Assembly (NCBI GenBank): GCA_027886185.1
Contig: WOAB01000040.1
Coordinates: 5,456,001 to 5,520,000 of the forward strand
Reading direction: 5' to 3'
DNA from: Rheum nobile
Taxonomy: Eukaryota > Streptophyta > Magnoliopsida > Caryophyllales > Polygonaceae
Length of the DNA: 64,000 nt
The notes beneath the pieces are model-generated. The model worked only from the letters and a program-made list of their open reading frames with translations. It was not told the DNA's origin and made no database searches. Of this stretch, positions 43,801-51,949 are shown piece by piece. Position 1 is the stretch's first letter, and every line of letters starts with the position of its first letter. Position numbers and translations under genes: made by a program.

Positions 43801-46800
43801 GAACCAGGCCATCATTCCCGACAAGTACCCAATTCCCGTGATTCAGGAGATGTTAGACGAACTCGGAGGAGCTCGAGTGTTTTCCAAAATCGATCTCCGC
43901 TCGGGCTATCACCAAATCCGAGTAGCCAAGGAAGACGTGCCCAAGACGGCTTTCCGGACCCACTCAGGACACTATGAATTCCTTGTTATGCCGTTCGGTT
44001 TAACGAATGCCCCGGCAACCTTCCAAGCCACCATGAACGATATCTTCCGGCCGTTTTTGAGGAAGTTCGTGCTCGTGTTTTTTGACGATATACTAGTGTA
44101 TAGCACCAGTTGGGAGGCCCATTTGCAGCAACTGGGGCAGGTCTTGCAAATCCTACGTGAACACACCTTGGTGGCTAATGCCAAGAAATGTGACTTCGGC
44201 AAATCCTCCATTGAATACTTGGGGCATGTGTTGTCAGCCGAAGGAGTTTCCATGGATCCTTCGAAGGTGGCGAGCGTGCTCACCTGGCCCACCCCTCAGT
44301 CTGTTAAAGCTGTTCGGGGGTTTCTCGGCCTCACCGGTTATTACCGTAAGTTTATCAAAAACTACGGTCAAATTGCTCGTCCACTCACGGAGCTGCTCAA
44401 GAAGGAACGGAGCCCATTTTGTTGGGGCAAGGAGGCTCAGCAGGCGTTCGCAACATTGCAGCAAGCAATGACTTCAGCTCCAGTGTTGGCTCTTCCGGAT
44501 TTCAGCCAACAATTCGTCATCGAATGTGATGCCTCAGGCTTGGGCGTGGGTGCAGTTCTGATGCAAGGGGGGCGGCCTCTAGCCTATTTCAGTAAGGGGC
44601 TTTCCGGACAGGTGCTCTCGAGATCGGCGTACGAGAAGGAGTTAATGGCATTAGTCCTCGCCGTCCAACATTGGAGGCCGTATCTGTTGGGCAGCCGTTT
44701 CATCGTCCGGACTGATCACCGAAGTCTAAAGCACCTCTTGGGCCAACCGATCACTTCTCCAGCGCAGCAAAACTGGGTTGCTAAGCTGATTGGATACGAC
44801 ATGGTGATTGAATATAAGCCGGGGGCAGCAAATAAAGTCGCTGACGCCCTGTCACGAAGAGAGGAAGGCCAGCTCACTGCCTTGTCGATCCCCACCGTGG
44901 CGTGCTGGGATGAGTTGAAGGCTGAGATCGCAAAGGATGCTGGGCTGCAGGAAATAATTCAGAAATTAGAACGGGGTGATGTAATGAAGCAGCCTTTTGT
45001 GCTGGTGGGAGGCAAGTTGTTCCACAAAGGGCGGGTGTGCATCTCAGCAAGCTCTAAGTGGATACCTAAACTGCTAGAGGAGTATCATTCCACACCGATG
45101 GGAGGACACGCGGGGGCGTGGCGTACGTATAAGCGGATAGCTGCAAACGTGTATTGGCATGGAATGTTTCGGGTTGTACAGGAGTTTGTAGCAGGTTGCC
45201 TGATTTGCCAAAAGATGAAGTATGACACGTTAGCTCCAGCAGGGTTACTACAACCGTTGCCGACTCCCGAGCGGGTTTGGGAGGACCTCTCCATGGATTT
45301 CATTAGTGGCTTGCCGAAATCTCAGGGCTTCGATTGCATCTTGGTCGTAGTGGATCGTCTCACCAAGTTCGCTCACTTTCTCCTTCTCAAACACCCGTTT
45401 ACTGCTCGTATGGTTGCTGATGTGTTCATACGAGGTGTGGTCCGACTGCACGGTGTACCCCGCTCTGTGGTTAGTGACCGTGATCCACTATTCCTCAGTA
45501 GCTTCTGGAAAGAGCTCTTCACGAAGCAAGGGACGAGGCTCCGCATGAGCAGCGCATACCACCCTGAAACGGACGGACAAACCGAAGTTTTAAACCGTTG
45601 TCTTGAGACTTACTTACGATGTTTCTCAGCGGAGCAACCTCGGCTGTGGGCCAGTTGGGTTCACTGGGCTGAATATTGGTATAACACCAATTATCAAGGG
45701 GCTGCGGGAATGACTCCTTTTGAGGGCGTTTACGGCAGGAAACCTCCCGGAATTCTGCAGCACTTACCGGGAGAATTTGTGGTTGCAGCGGTCGCCGAGG
45801 AGTTTTTGAACCGGGATGAAATTTTGAGACAGCTCAAGTTTAATTTGGACCGGGCAACTAAACGAATGGTGACGGCAGCTAACAAGCACAGGAGGGATGT
45901 GTCCTTTGAAGCCGGTGAACTGGTTTTCTTGAAGCTCCGCCCACATAGGCAACAAACCATTTTCCGCAGGGTTAATCAGAAGCTAGCTGCTCGTTACTTT
46001 GGACCCTTCAAGGTTGTCAAACGAGTCGGAGCCGTGGCCTACGAGCTGGAGCTTCCTCCTTCAGCTAGAGTGCACCCGGTGTTCCATGTCTCCTTACTGA
46101 AGAGAGCCATAGGAATGCACAAGGCCGTCACTGAGTTTCCTCCCGAACTGATCATGACAGCAGAGGAGTTTGTCCCTAATGATATCCTCAAGGTGGTGAT
46201 CCATACAGGCCACGCCGGCGCGTGTCACAAGGTGCTTGTGGAATGGCTGGACAAGCCAAGAGAAGAAGCTTCATGGATGCCTTGCAACGAGTTCAAGAAG
46301 CAGTTTCCCACCTCCAACCTTGTGGACAAGGTTTGTTTGATTGGGGGTGGAATTGTTAGCACTACAACCAAGCCCAATGGGCCGTTTATTGTGGTAACTC
46401 GAAGGGGTAAAGCATAGCCGAGTATCAGGCTTTTGTGACATGGCAGAAGTTTGTTAGAAAGGGTATGGTAGTCTTTTACTTATGGTTTGTTAGTGCAACA
46501 GCCTGCGTGCTGGTTTGGGGGGTATTAGTAGGGAGTCTGGCAGATTGTTTGTGGTATCCAGAAAACTTGAGAGAAAGAAGGCTTGTAGCCAGGGCTCATT
46601 GAGAGAGACTCTCTTTGAGAGTGAGGTCTGTATTTCATTCAGTATTGGGAATACAGGAGAGTATCGTTTGAAGTATCCTCTTGTCTAACAGATTTATACA
46701 AGGATTGACAGCCAACCAGAAAGCGTAAAAGCCCATAGTTCATTGTCAATACATGACAAAGATTCAACAAGGATTTGATATCAAACCTTATTTTTAAGAC

Positions 46801-48934
46801 CTATTCACTGTTAAGGAAAGAGAGATTGAAGAAACAACATTAGGAATTAAAAATAATGGATAGAAAAGATAGCAGAATCTTACTTCCAGCTGCCATTCCA
46901 GAAGCTGCACCAAGAGCCTCTAAGAGACCAACTGCAAGAAACGGAGCTTTGGGCAAGGAAAGCATCTCATCGGTTACAATCCCTGCCTGATGTCGAAGGT
47001 ACAAGATGGAGAAGTATACAAGCACATATCTGATAAATTATAGCACCTCAGCTATCAAATCAAGGCTACACAAAAATTCTGCATCCTTTATTATTCACAA
47101 GCATTTCAAGTTTGCATCCTTTACAAGGGTAAGTAAAAAGCAACCATATCAGACAACCACCAATTATTGGATTATGTGTTAAACCAAGCACTAATCTAAA
47201 TAAGGGTGCGTTTGAATCGATTTAATGTGTTTTAATGCAACTTAATGCATTAAATGGGGTGATCCAAACGCACCCTAAATGTGCCATACCATAGCGTAAT
47301 TACAAAGCCAAGTTTCAAACAGTATACACTATGCTTGAGAGGCCTCCAATTTAAAGATAACAAATTTTTTACTGCATTGATCATTTCTGAATGACAGCTT
47401 TCTTTGTTCGAAATAAACACCAATTCATTTCATAACTTGCATGTTTATACAGATCTATTGTTCCTTCATTCCAGGAACAATTCATGGCCAATATGACATT
47501 GTTGACATGTTTATACACATCTCTTATTAGCTTTACAAGTAAACGACACCAATTCATTTCATAATTTGGGTTTACAAGCATATAGGCCCAGGTGAAGTAC
47601 AAAATGGTAAGCAAAGTCAGAATGGCCAAAGGGTTCTTCCAGAAAAGTGATAAAGGAAATAAGTAAAGACCTACATAAGTCCCTAACAGCACATAGAATC
47701 ATACAGAAGAACAACAGGGTAAGCTAAGGTTGATAAAGCAAGCAAAGTAGTCATCATCAGCTTAAAAGTAGCACTTTGTGATAGTAAATCGACAATTTGT
47801 ATGGTGCAGCAGCAATAATTCTTCGCACATGAAAAGTAATCTCAGAAAAACTAGTCTTTCATTCTTTATGGTGGGGAAAGCAAACCAAAAGAAAATAGTT
47901 GATTGATTCAAAAAAGAATCAAAAGGAACTAGTGGCAAATTCCAACACCACTCTCACTAAAGCAGAAAAGAATATCATGTTGACAGAGAAATGTACAAGT
48001 AAAAACTACTGGCTTGTAATATTGGCACCTATGCACAAAACAAATGGCTAGCTTTAGCTATGATTTCCTAGTCTAATCTATCCCTTTTGCAAATTTGAGC
48101 ACTCCCTAACTTTCCTGTGCAGCTCAATTACGTAGTAATCAAAATAACTTGCCAAGATCAATCGATAAAATAGACAATGATTTCCCTTTCCCCTTGCTTC
48201 TTAGACCAGAAACAACAATAGGCAATAACAATACAGCAAAACGCGTGCGTCGTATTCACAGACTTGATATATGGATCCCCGGATTAACACTCCGATGAGA
48301 ATGCTAAAGGGATGATCAGGGCATTTGAATTGACACGTGTCAAAATCCTAGAGTACGTATTAAGCAAACAAAGTAAACTGAAAGTAATTGACGTAATTAA
48401 TGGCATAATTCAACACAGAAGAGGAGCGACAGAGTTGACCTACCCGAATGTGGCGAACTGCGCCAGAAAGAAAGGGTACTTTTTCAGCGGAACCAAGGCC
48501 AGCTTGTACAGAACCCTATTTCCCACCCCAAGAACCACCGTCGCCGCCGCCGCAACCAAAACCTCCATCCTCTTATCTCCGCCACCGTTAACCACCGTTT
48601 TCTCCTCCACCAGATCTTCTCTCGAATTGACGTCCTCCGCCGCGCATGGACACATGCTGGCGCCGGCACCGGCGACATCGTTATCATCGCCATCTTCGCC
48701 GCTCGAGTTGAGAGACACCTCGTTTTGACGAGCTAGCGAATCGACGGACCAGGTTTTCAATCGTCCAGGAGACTGCAGGAGAACGATCGTTCTCCGCAGT
48801 TTACCGGTAAGTACGGACGGAATAGTTCGTCTCCGTAAATCGAGGGTCCGCGCCGTGTGGTGGTGGATTGAGAGGCGAGGAAGAGGCCGCCATGCGGGAG
48901 CGCCGGAGTTGATTCGACGTGTGCACGCCGACAT
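37884..48934 (-). CDS. CLT: CRT-like transporter (CLT), plastid thiol exporter, ten exons, 459 aa
   Basis: Minus-strand exons: 48934-48444, 47029-46884, 41119-41082, 40912-40797, 40108-40009, 39926-39891, 39561-39511, 38945-38822, 38252-38127, 38035-37884. All borders are GT-AG; the lengths sum to 1380 nt with no internal stop. The first about 100 residues are Arg/Ser-rich (plastid transit peptide). The DMT-type helices follow: VGNRVLYKLALVPLKKYPFF, then AGIVTDEMLSLPK, LGRRYSVNQLFG, LFVVNSFGSAFQ, LLPFLSKMWGIPF, VSSAVVSCLAST and LPLPYLGAGTPLAPGF. This matches plant CLT1-3, relatives of the Plasmodium chloroquine-resistance transporter, which move gamma-glutamylcysteine and glutathione across the plastid envelope. 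Intron 2 carries a 5.3-kb antisense retrotransposon; without it and its target duplication that intron would be about 434 bp. Paralogue number is not assigned. Confidence 0.93.
40331..40749. mobile_element. Probable MITE in CLT intron 4
   Basis: The ends AATGAGAATG...TTGGATGAAGATAAA and its inverse near 40700-40749 (TTTATCTCCATCCAAGAG...CATTCTCACTT) are imperfect inverted repeats. Inside are two imperfect tandem copies of a roughly 110-bp unit containing GAATGTGCATA and AATGTGCATAGAAAATTT (about 40390 and 40525), and a poly-A tract. No clear target duplication is visible, so the family is open. Confidence 0.55.
41366..41702 (+). repeat. Gypsy-3 5' LTR
   Basis: 337 bp with the GATTT target duplication on its left. 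It is followed directly by ATTGGTGCTTTCGTTGAGAG (41703-41722), the presumed primer binding region, which is not the usual initiator tRNA-Met sequence. Confidence 0.93.
41744..46417 (+). CDS. Gypsy-3 gag-pol polyprotein with chromodomain, 1557 aa
   Basis: Domains in order. Gag has a coiled-coil N terminus and a retrotransposon gag core at about residues 110-250 (WMRWIGQQRPNFSWEELKEE). A Ser-rich linker precedes an atypical knuckle GLCYRCKQPYSPLHKC near residue 355. Protease is VVVLVDSGASHNFV near 445. RT runs from SPVLLVKKKDGSWRFCVDYR to FVLVFFDDILVYS (about 665-790, FDD intact). RNase H has FVIECDASGLGVGAVL and YEKELMALVLAVQHW. Integrase has the HHCC zinc region (GGHAGAWRTYKRI, CLICQKMK) and Asp-Asp-Glu in SMDFISGL, VVSDRDPLF and DGQTEVLNRC. 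The chromodomain-like tail is near 1480-1535 (DILKVVIHTGHAG, then VLVEWLDKPREEASWMP). The stop lies 64 nt inside the 3' LTR. All catalytic residues checked are present, so the element looks autonomous. Confidence 0.95.
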   Translation: MTRTGELDSRISALESEMVSIKETGLITNRRVEVLEGSMMTVHDQLLQAMQQMQDKLVLQIEARLPKDRSPSPEVESGSNSKRSVSDRTRENLEVRSGTETPSLVAQKVELPLFDGEEPLTWIAKAEQYFDIQATRPLERVKVAMVRMDGAALNWMRWIGQQRPNFSWEELKEELVKRFLGAQATNRFEHLSGLRQTGTVDEFVDEIIACAAHTVGLGNEQLLGYFLAGLKPQIRVELQKFEEEELLAAMDGARRAERKIDFESGIDRGPWKRSVPGSGSGNRSWAGKGPNFSQSTPAGSSGPKTSPSFSRPKPSWGSSSSSSSLQSTSQKPKVFKPLPQREFNDLRAKGLCYRCKQPYSPLHKCGEKVFKLVEVFDDEIREADEGVDLIRLAEEDGAEGGDPTESNLQWLELPLNALGGVCNPRALKIRARLGERKVVVLVDSGASHNFVNQRMVEVEELPVEQTGTFGVRLGNGQRVETRGICCKLPLQFGSCAMAVDCYPFDLGGIDVVLGYAWLLSMKKTTVDWEKMTVELGRQVTIHGDPTLAFTEVSFHSLQKLSEVEFGAWLWETEDRVVRGKFGALQRQSPGDLDRLLAKFSDVFKATTELPPQRSVDHKINLKDGVEAVNVRPYRYGHHQKDEIEKLVAEMLKTGVIQPSHSPFSSPVLLVKKKDGSWRFCVDYRALNQAIIPDKYPIPVIQEMLDELGGARVFSKIDLRSGYHQIRVAKEDVPKTAFRTHSGHYEFLVMPFGLTNAPATFQATMNDIFRPFLRKFVLVFFDDILVYSTSWEAHLQQLGQVLQILREHTLVANAKKCDFGKSSIEYLGHVLSAEGVSMDPSKVASVLTWPTPQSVKAVRGFLGLTGYYRKFIKNYGQIARPLTELLKKERSPFCWGKEAQQAFATLQQAMTSAPVLALPDFSQQFVIECDASGLGVGAVLMQGGRPLAYFSKGLSGQVLSRSAYEKELMALVLAVQHWRPYLLGSRFIVRTDHRSLKHLLGQPITSPAQQNWVAKLIGYDMVIEYKPGAANKVADALSRREEGQLTALSIPTVACWDELKAEIAKDAGLQEIIQKLERGDVMKQPFVLVGGKLFHKGRVCISASSKWIPKLLEEYHSTPMGGHAGAWRTYKRIAANVYWHGMFRVVQEFVAGCLICQKMKYDTLAPAGLLQPLPTPERVWEDLSMDFISGLPKSQGFDCILVVVDRLTKFAHFLLLKHPFTARMVADVFIRGVVRLHGVPRSVVSDRDPLFLSSFWKELFTKQGTRLRMSSAYHPETDGQTEVLNRCLETYLRCFSAEQPRLWASWVHWAEYWYNTNYQGAAGMTPFEGVYGRKPPGILQHLPGEFVVAAVAEEFLNRDEILRQLKFNLDRATKRMVTAANKHRRDVSFEAGELVFLKLRPHRQQTIFRRVNQKLAARYFGPFKVVKRVGAVAYELELPPSARVHPVFHVSLLKRAIGMHKAVTEFPPELIMTAEEFVPNDILKVVIHTGHAGACHKVLVEWLDKPREEASWMPCNEFKKQFPTSNLVDKVCLIGGGIVSTTTKPNGPFIVVTRRGKA
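46354..46690 (+). repeat. Gypsy-3 3' LTR
   Basis: 337 bp, preceded by a G-rich tract (GATTGGGGGTGGAAT, 46339-46353) that serves as the polypurine tract. It encodes the last 21 residues of gag-pol. Confidence 0.93.
47204..47275. mobile_element. Short Tourist/PIF-Harbinger-type MITE, 72 bp, in CLT intron 1
   Basis: GGGTGCGTTTG and CAAACGCACCC form perfect 11-bp terminal repeats, flanked by TAA on both sides (47201-47203, 47276-47278). The G-N5-GTT start and the TAA duplication fit PIF/Harbinger. The rest of intron 1 (47030-48443) shows no gene. Confidence 0.8.
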
Positions 48935-49150
48935 AGTTTGCTCTCCGCGAAAGAAGGCAATTTGACTTGGATTGAAAATTGGGAGGAATTCAGTAGAGGA
49001 ATGTGCGAATTTGTATGGCAGATTCTTCAGTCCGCAGAAGAAAGCTTGAAAAATGAGAAGCTGTATATATATGAGTTTCTAGGCCGTGAAGGTGAAAATT
49101 TGGGAATTTACTTGGAAAATGGCGGCCTGGCAGGCAGTCCACCCGCCTCC
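48935..49150 (-). promoter_or_regulatory. CLT leader and core promoter region
   Basis: On the minus strand, TATATATA at about 49069-49061 lies about 130 bp upstream of the CLT ATG, a plausible TATA box. No other element was recognised. Confidence 0.5.
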
Positions 49151-49189
49151 GCGTAGATGTTGACACTTGACAGATACTGTTAACAGCAT

Positions 49190-49803
49190 ACCGGTTCTAT
49201 TTATAATTTATTTTATTTTTTATTTATAATTTTTTTAAATTACTACCTCAAAATATTTTTAATTGTATATAACAATTATACACTTACCAAAAACATTATT
49301 ATTATATTTAATTAGTGTTCATAATATAATATGTACGTTAATGGTCCATAAATTTCATTATAAAGATATGTATATAAATAGATGGTCCGTAAATATCTAA
49401 CATTATACGGTTCATCCATCAATATACATATAATTATGAACTTACCAAAAACATTATTATCATATTTAATTAGTGTTAATGATTTAATAAGGGTGAATAG
49501 ATTGCTCGTAAACTCCATAAAGAATATAGTATATAGTTTTATTTTAGTGCAGTTTTATATTTAATAATTATATAAAATTCCTAATTTATATTTTCTTCTA
49601 TTAATATAAATTCACACATCTACCTTTAATTTTCATCATACAATACACCTTATAAATTATTTCAATCAAGAAATTATATTTCCAATACATCATGCTAATT
49701 TTTATATATAATTCTCTTTAATATTTTTTATATTATAAACAAATTTAAATTCATTCTTAAAATATATAGTCATACTCGTGCAAGGCACAGGGACACATGC
49801 TAG
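49190..49803 (+). mobile_element. Possible non-autonomous Helitron, 3' end at 49803
   Basis: CTCGTGCAAGGCACAGG (49774-49791) is an imperfect hairpin that resembles the CCCGTGCAAGGCACGGG stem common at plant Helitron ends. It is followed after 8 nt by CTAG (49800-49803) and T. The 5' end is a guess. Inside, a 37-bp segment starting CTTACCAAAAACATT is repeated at about 49283 and 49441, with one mismatch seen. Confidence 0.45.
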
Positions 49804-49887
49804 TACAGGTCTATTTTCGTGACGGTTCGGCTTATCCTCTAAACTTGTTTAAACTTTAACTCGGTTTAATGTATCCCCTAAACTTGA

Positions 49888-51417
49888 TCTTCTGGAATCG
49901 GAACGGAATTAGAAATCAGAATAAGAACTTTTTTCTAAAGTATGCACTTTTTAGAACTTAATTCCTAATCTAGGCTCGGTATGAAATATATTCTGAAAAT
50001 AGGCTGGTTTTCCAACTTCGAAATTGTTTTTAAAATAAAAAAATGGATAGTCTTTGTTTAAAACAGCGACTCTCCAATTGTTTTTTATAAGAAAATTGAT
50101 AGTCTCTGTTTCAAACAGCAATGATAGTCTCTGTTTCAAACAGCAACTCTCCAGGTTTTTAAAAGAAAATGAATAGTCTCTGTTTCAAATAGTGACTATC
50201 CATTTTTTTTTTAAATAAAAAATTAAAGAGTCTCAGTTTTATACAGAGACTATCCATTGTTTTAAATTTTTTTTTTGAAGAGTCTTTGTTTTATACAACG
50301 ACTATTCATTTTTTTTATTTTTTATTTTAAAAGTTAATTTCGAAGCTGAAAAGTCAACCTATTTTCAGAAAAAGTTTCATATCGAGCCTAGATTAAGAAT
50401 TAAGTTCTAAAAAGTGCCTACTTTGGAAAAAAGTTCTCAGAATAAATCATTCTTGTAGTTTTTTGTTTTGTATGCTATCGGAATGAACCATTCCTGTAAT
50501 TGGGTGTTTGCTATGTTGTTGGAATGAACCATTCTTGAAAAATGTTATTTAATTGTATATAAAATCTGGAATTAGAAATTAAATCTTGTTTTATATTATA
50601 AATTGGAGTTTCATGCTTTTCATGTCTATATATATATGCATTCAAAAATAATTATAAAAATATAAAGATAACCAACTTAGGCAAAAATATGATTCAATTC
50701 TTAAGTATCTTGCAAATATCTTGTAACCACATGTTAACATCACATGTTAAATCTTGTTTTATATTATAAATTGGATAGTTATATATAAGTAGATGAAATT
50801 TTCAATCTATAAATACAAGATTAAGTACTAGAAAAAGTTATAATAAAATACTACAAACATCCATATATCAATTTGCACACTAAACATCCACACAAAATAT
50901 TCCAACATAAGCAATTGTAAAAATTTAACCTAAAATCATTAAAATAAGAAATTCAAAAACCAATTTACAAATATTATATATATATATATAAAAGAAGAAA
51001 CCAGCAAAAGTGTTCAATTTGGCATAGTAAGCATCATGAAATTCAAATCATGAAAATGATATGAAGTGTTCGATTGGCACCAAATCATGAAAAAGAAACT
51101 AGTAAGCATCATGAACATTCACAACATTTTTATAATATTTAACATTGCTCGATTTAACCTGTGTTGGATTCAAGGCCAATTCAAGAAAACAGTGTTCGAT
51201 TAAGAGGAGCGGTTATGAAAAAAAGTATCCCTAATTTTACTGGAATGGATGAAACATTGGGTTTTGATATGTAATGAAATTGTTCATTGAGCTTAGAATG
51301 GTCCATTCCAAGGTATGAAAGAAAAATTTTATTTTTCATCTAACCAAATATGATTTCGGAATCATTCATTCCTCATTCCGATTCCCCATTCCACTGGAAT
51401 TGTACCAAACGAGGCCT
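49888..51417. mobile_element. Older MITE-like element enclosing a younger one (outer copy)
   Basis: The right end has CATTCCTCATTCC, then CCATTCCACTGGAATTG, and finally ACCAAACGAGGCC at about 51401-51413, a common plant MITE terminus. Related GGAATGAACCATTCC units lie at 50480 and 50520. The left part (GGAATCGGAACGGAATT at 49894) is similar but truncated. The middle is AT-rich and has no gene. Confidence 0.45.
49925..50436. mobile_element. MULE-type MITE, 512 bp, perfect 9-bp target duplication
   Basis: Terminal inverted repeats of about 110 bp start GAACTTTTTTC and end GAAAAAAGTTC. TCAGAATAA flanks both sides (49916-49924, 50437-50445). The centre consists of four or more related units around AGTCTCTGTTTCAAACAGC. 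No coding capacity. Confidence 0.9.
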
Positions 51418-51949
51418 AAGATATATATATCTCTACTTGCACTATATTAAAAGATGTGTAAGTCGTTTATGGCCGCTGCCTTTTTTTTCTTTCAAATCAA
51501 CGGCTTTAGAAGCAAATCTTTTTTTTTCAAATCAACGGCTTCAAGCCATTCTTTTTTAAAAATAAATGGTTTTTAAAACTGTTGTTAATTTTTTTTTAAA
51601 CCGTTGGTTGATTTGAAGAAAGAAAAATAGTTAAAATAAATTCATATTGTTGAATTTTTGGGGGATTATTACAGGTGTTTATGCGAATTTTTAATGAAAT
51701 ATAAGAAAATTAATACATTTGAATAAACGATTCTGTTAAATATAAATTATATCGTTAAAAAGATTAGAGGGTTTGTGTGAGGCTTATAGTTAAAATAAAT
51801 TATAGATTTATATATTATATTCATATGGCACGTTTGTATGAAATATACCAAATAAATATAAATCATAGAAAGAAGAATGAAAATACTAATTCAAATAAAG
51901 TACATAAAATTTGGATTTATAAAGAAGATATTTAATTGTTTCTCTCATT
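51418..51949. other. AT-rich interval without genes
   Basis: It has two copies of TTTCAAATCAACGGCTT (about 51494 and 51525) and an inverse-like GGTTGATTTGAAGAAAG (about 51606). This suggests a small hairpin element, but no borders were found. Confidence 0.4.

Larger units (their letters stand above)
41366..46690 (+). mobile_element. Gypsy-3: young, apparently intact chromovirus (Reina-like) in CLT intron 2
   Basis: 5325 bp, with LTRs of 337 bp at 41366-41702 and 46354-46690 that differ at one position (near 41667, T against C). They start TGTTAGCAC and end TCTAACA, flanked by GATTT duplications (41361-41365, 46691-46695). A single uninterrupted gag-pol frame fills the inside. Short LTRs, compact size and a C-terminal chromodomain fit the Reina group of Ty3/gypsy chromoviruses. 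It is antisense to the host gene. Confidence 0.95.
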
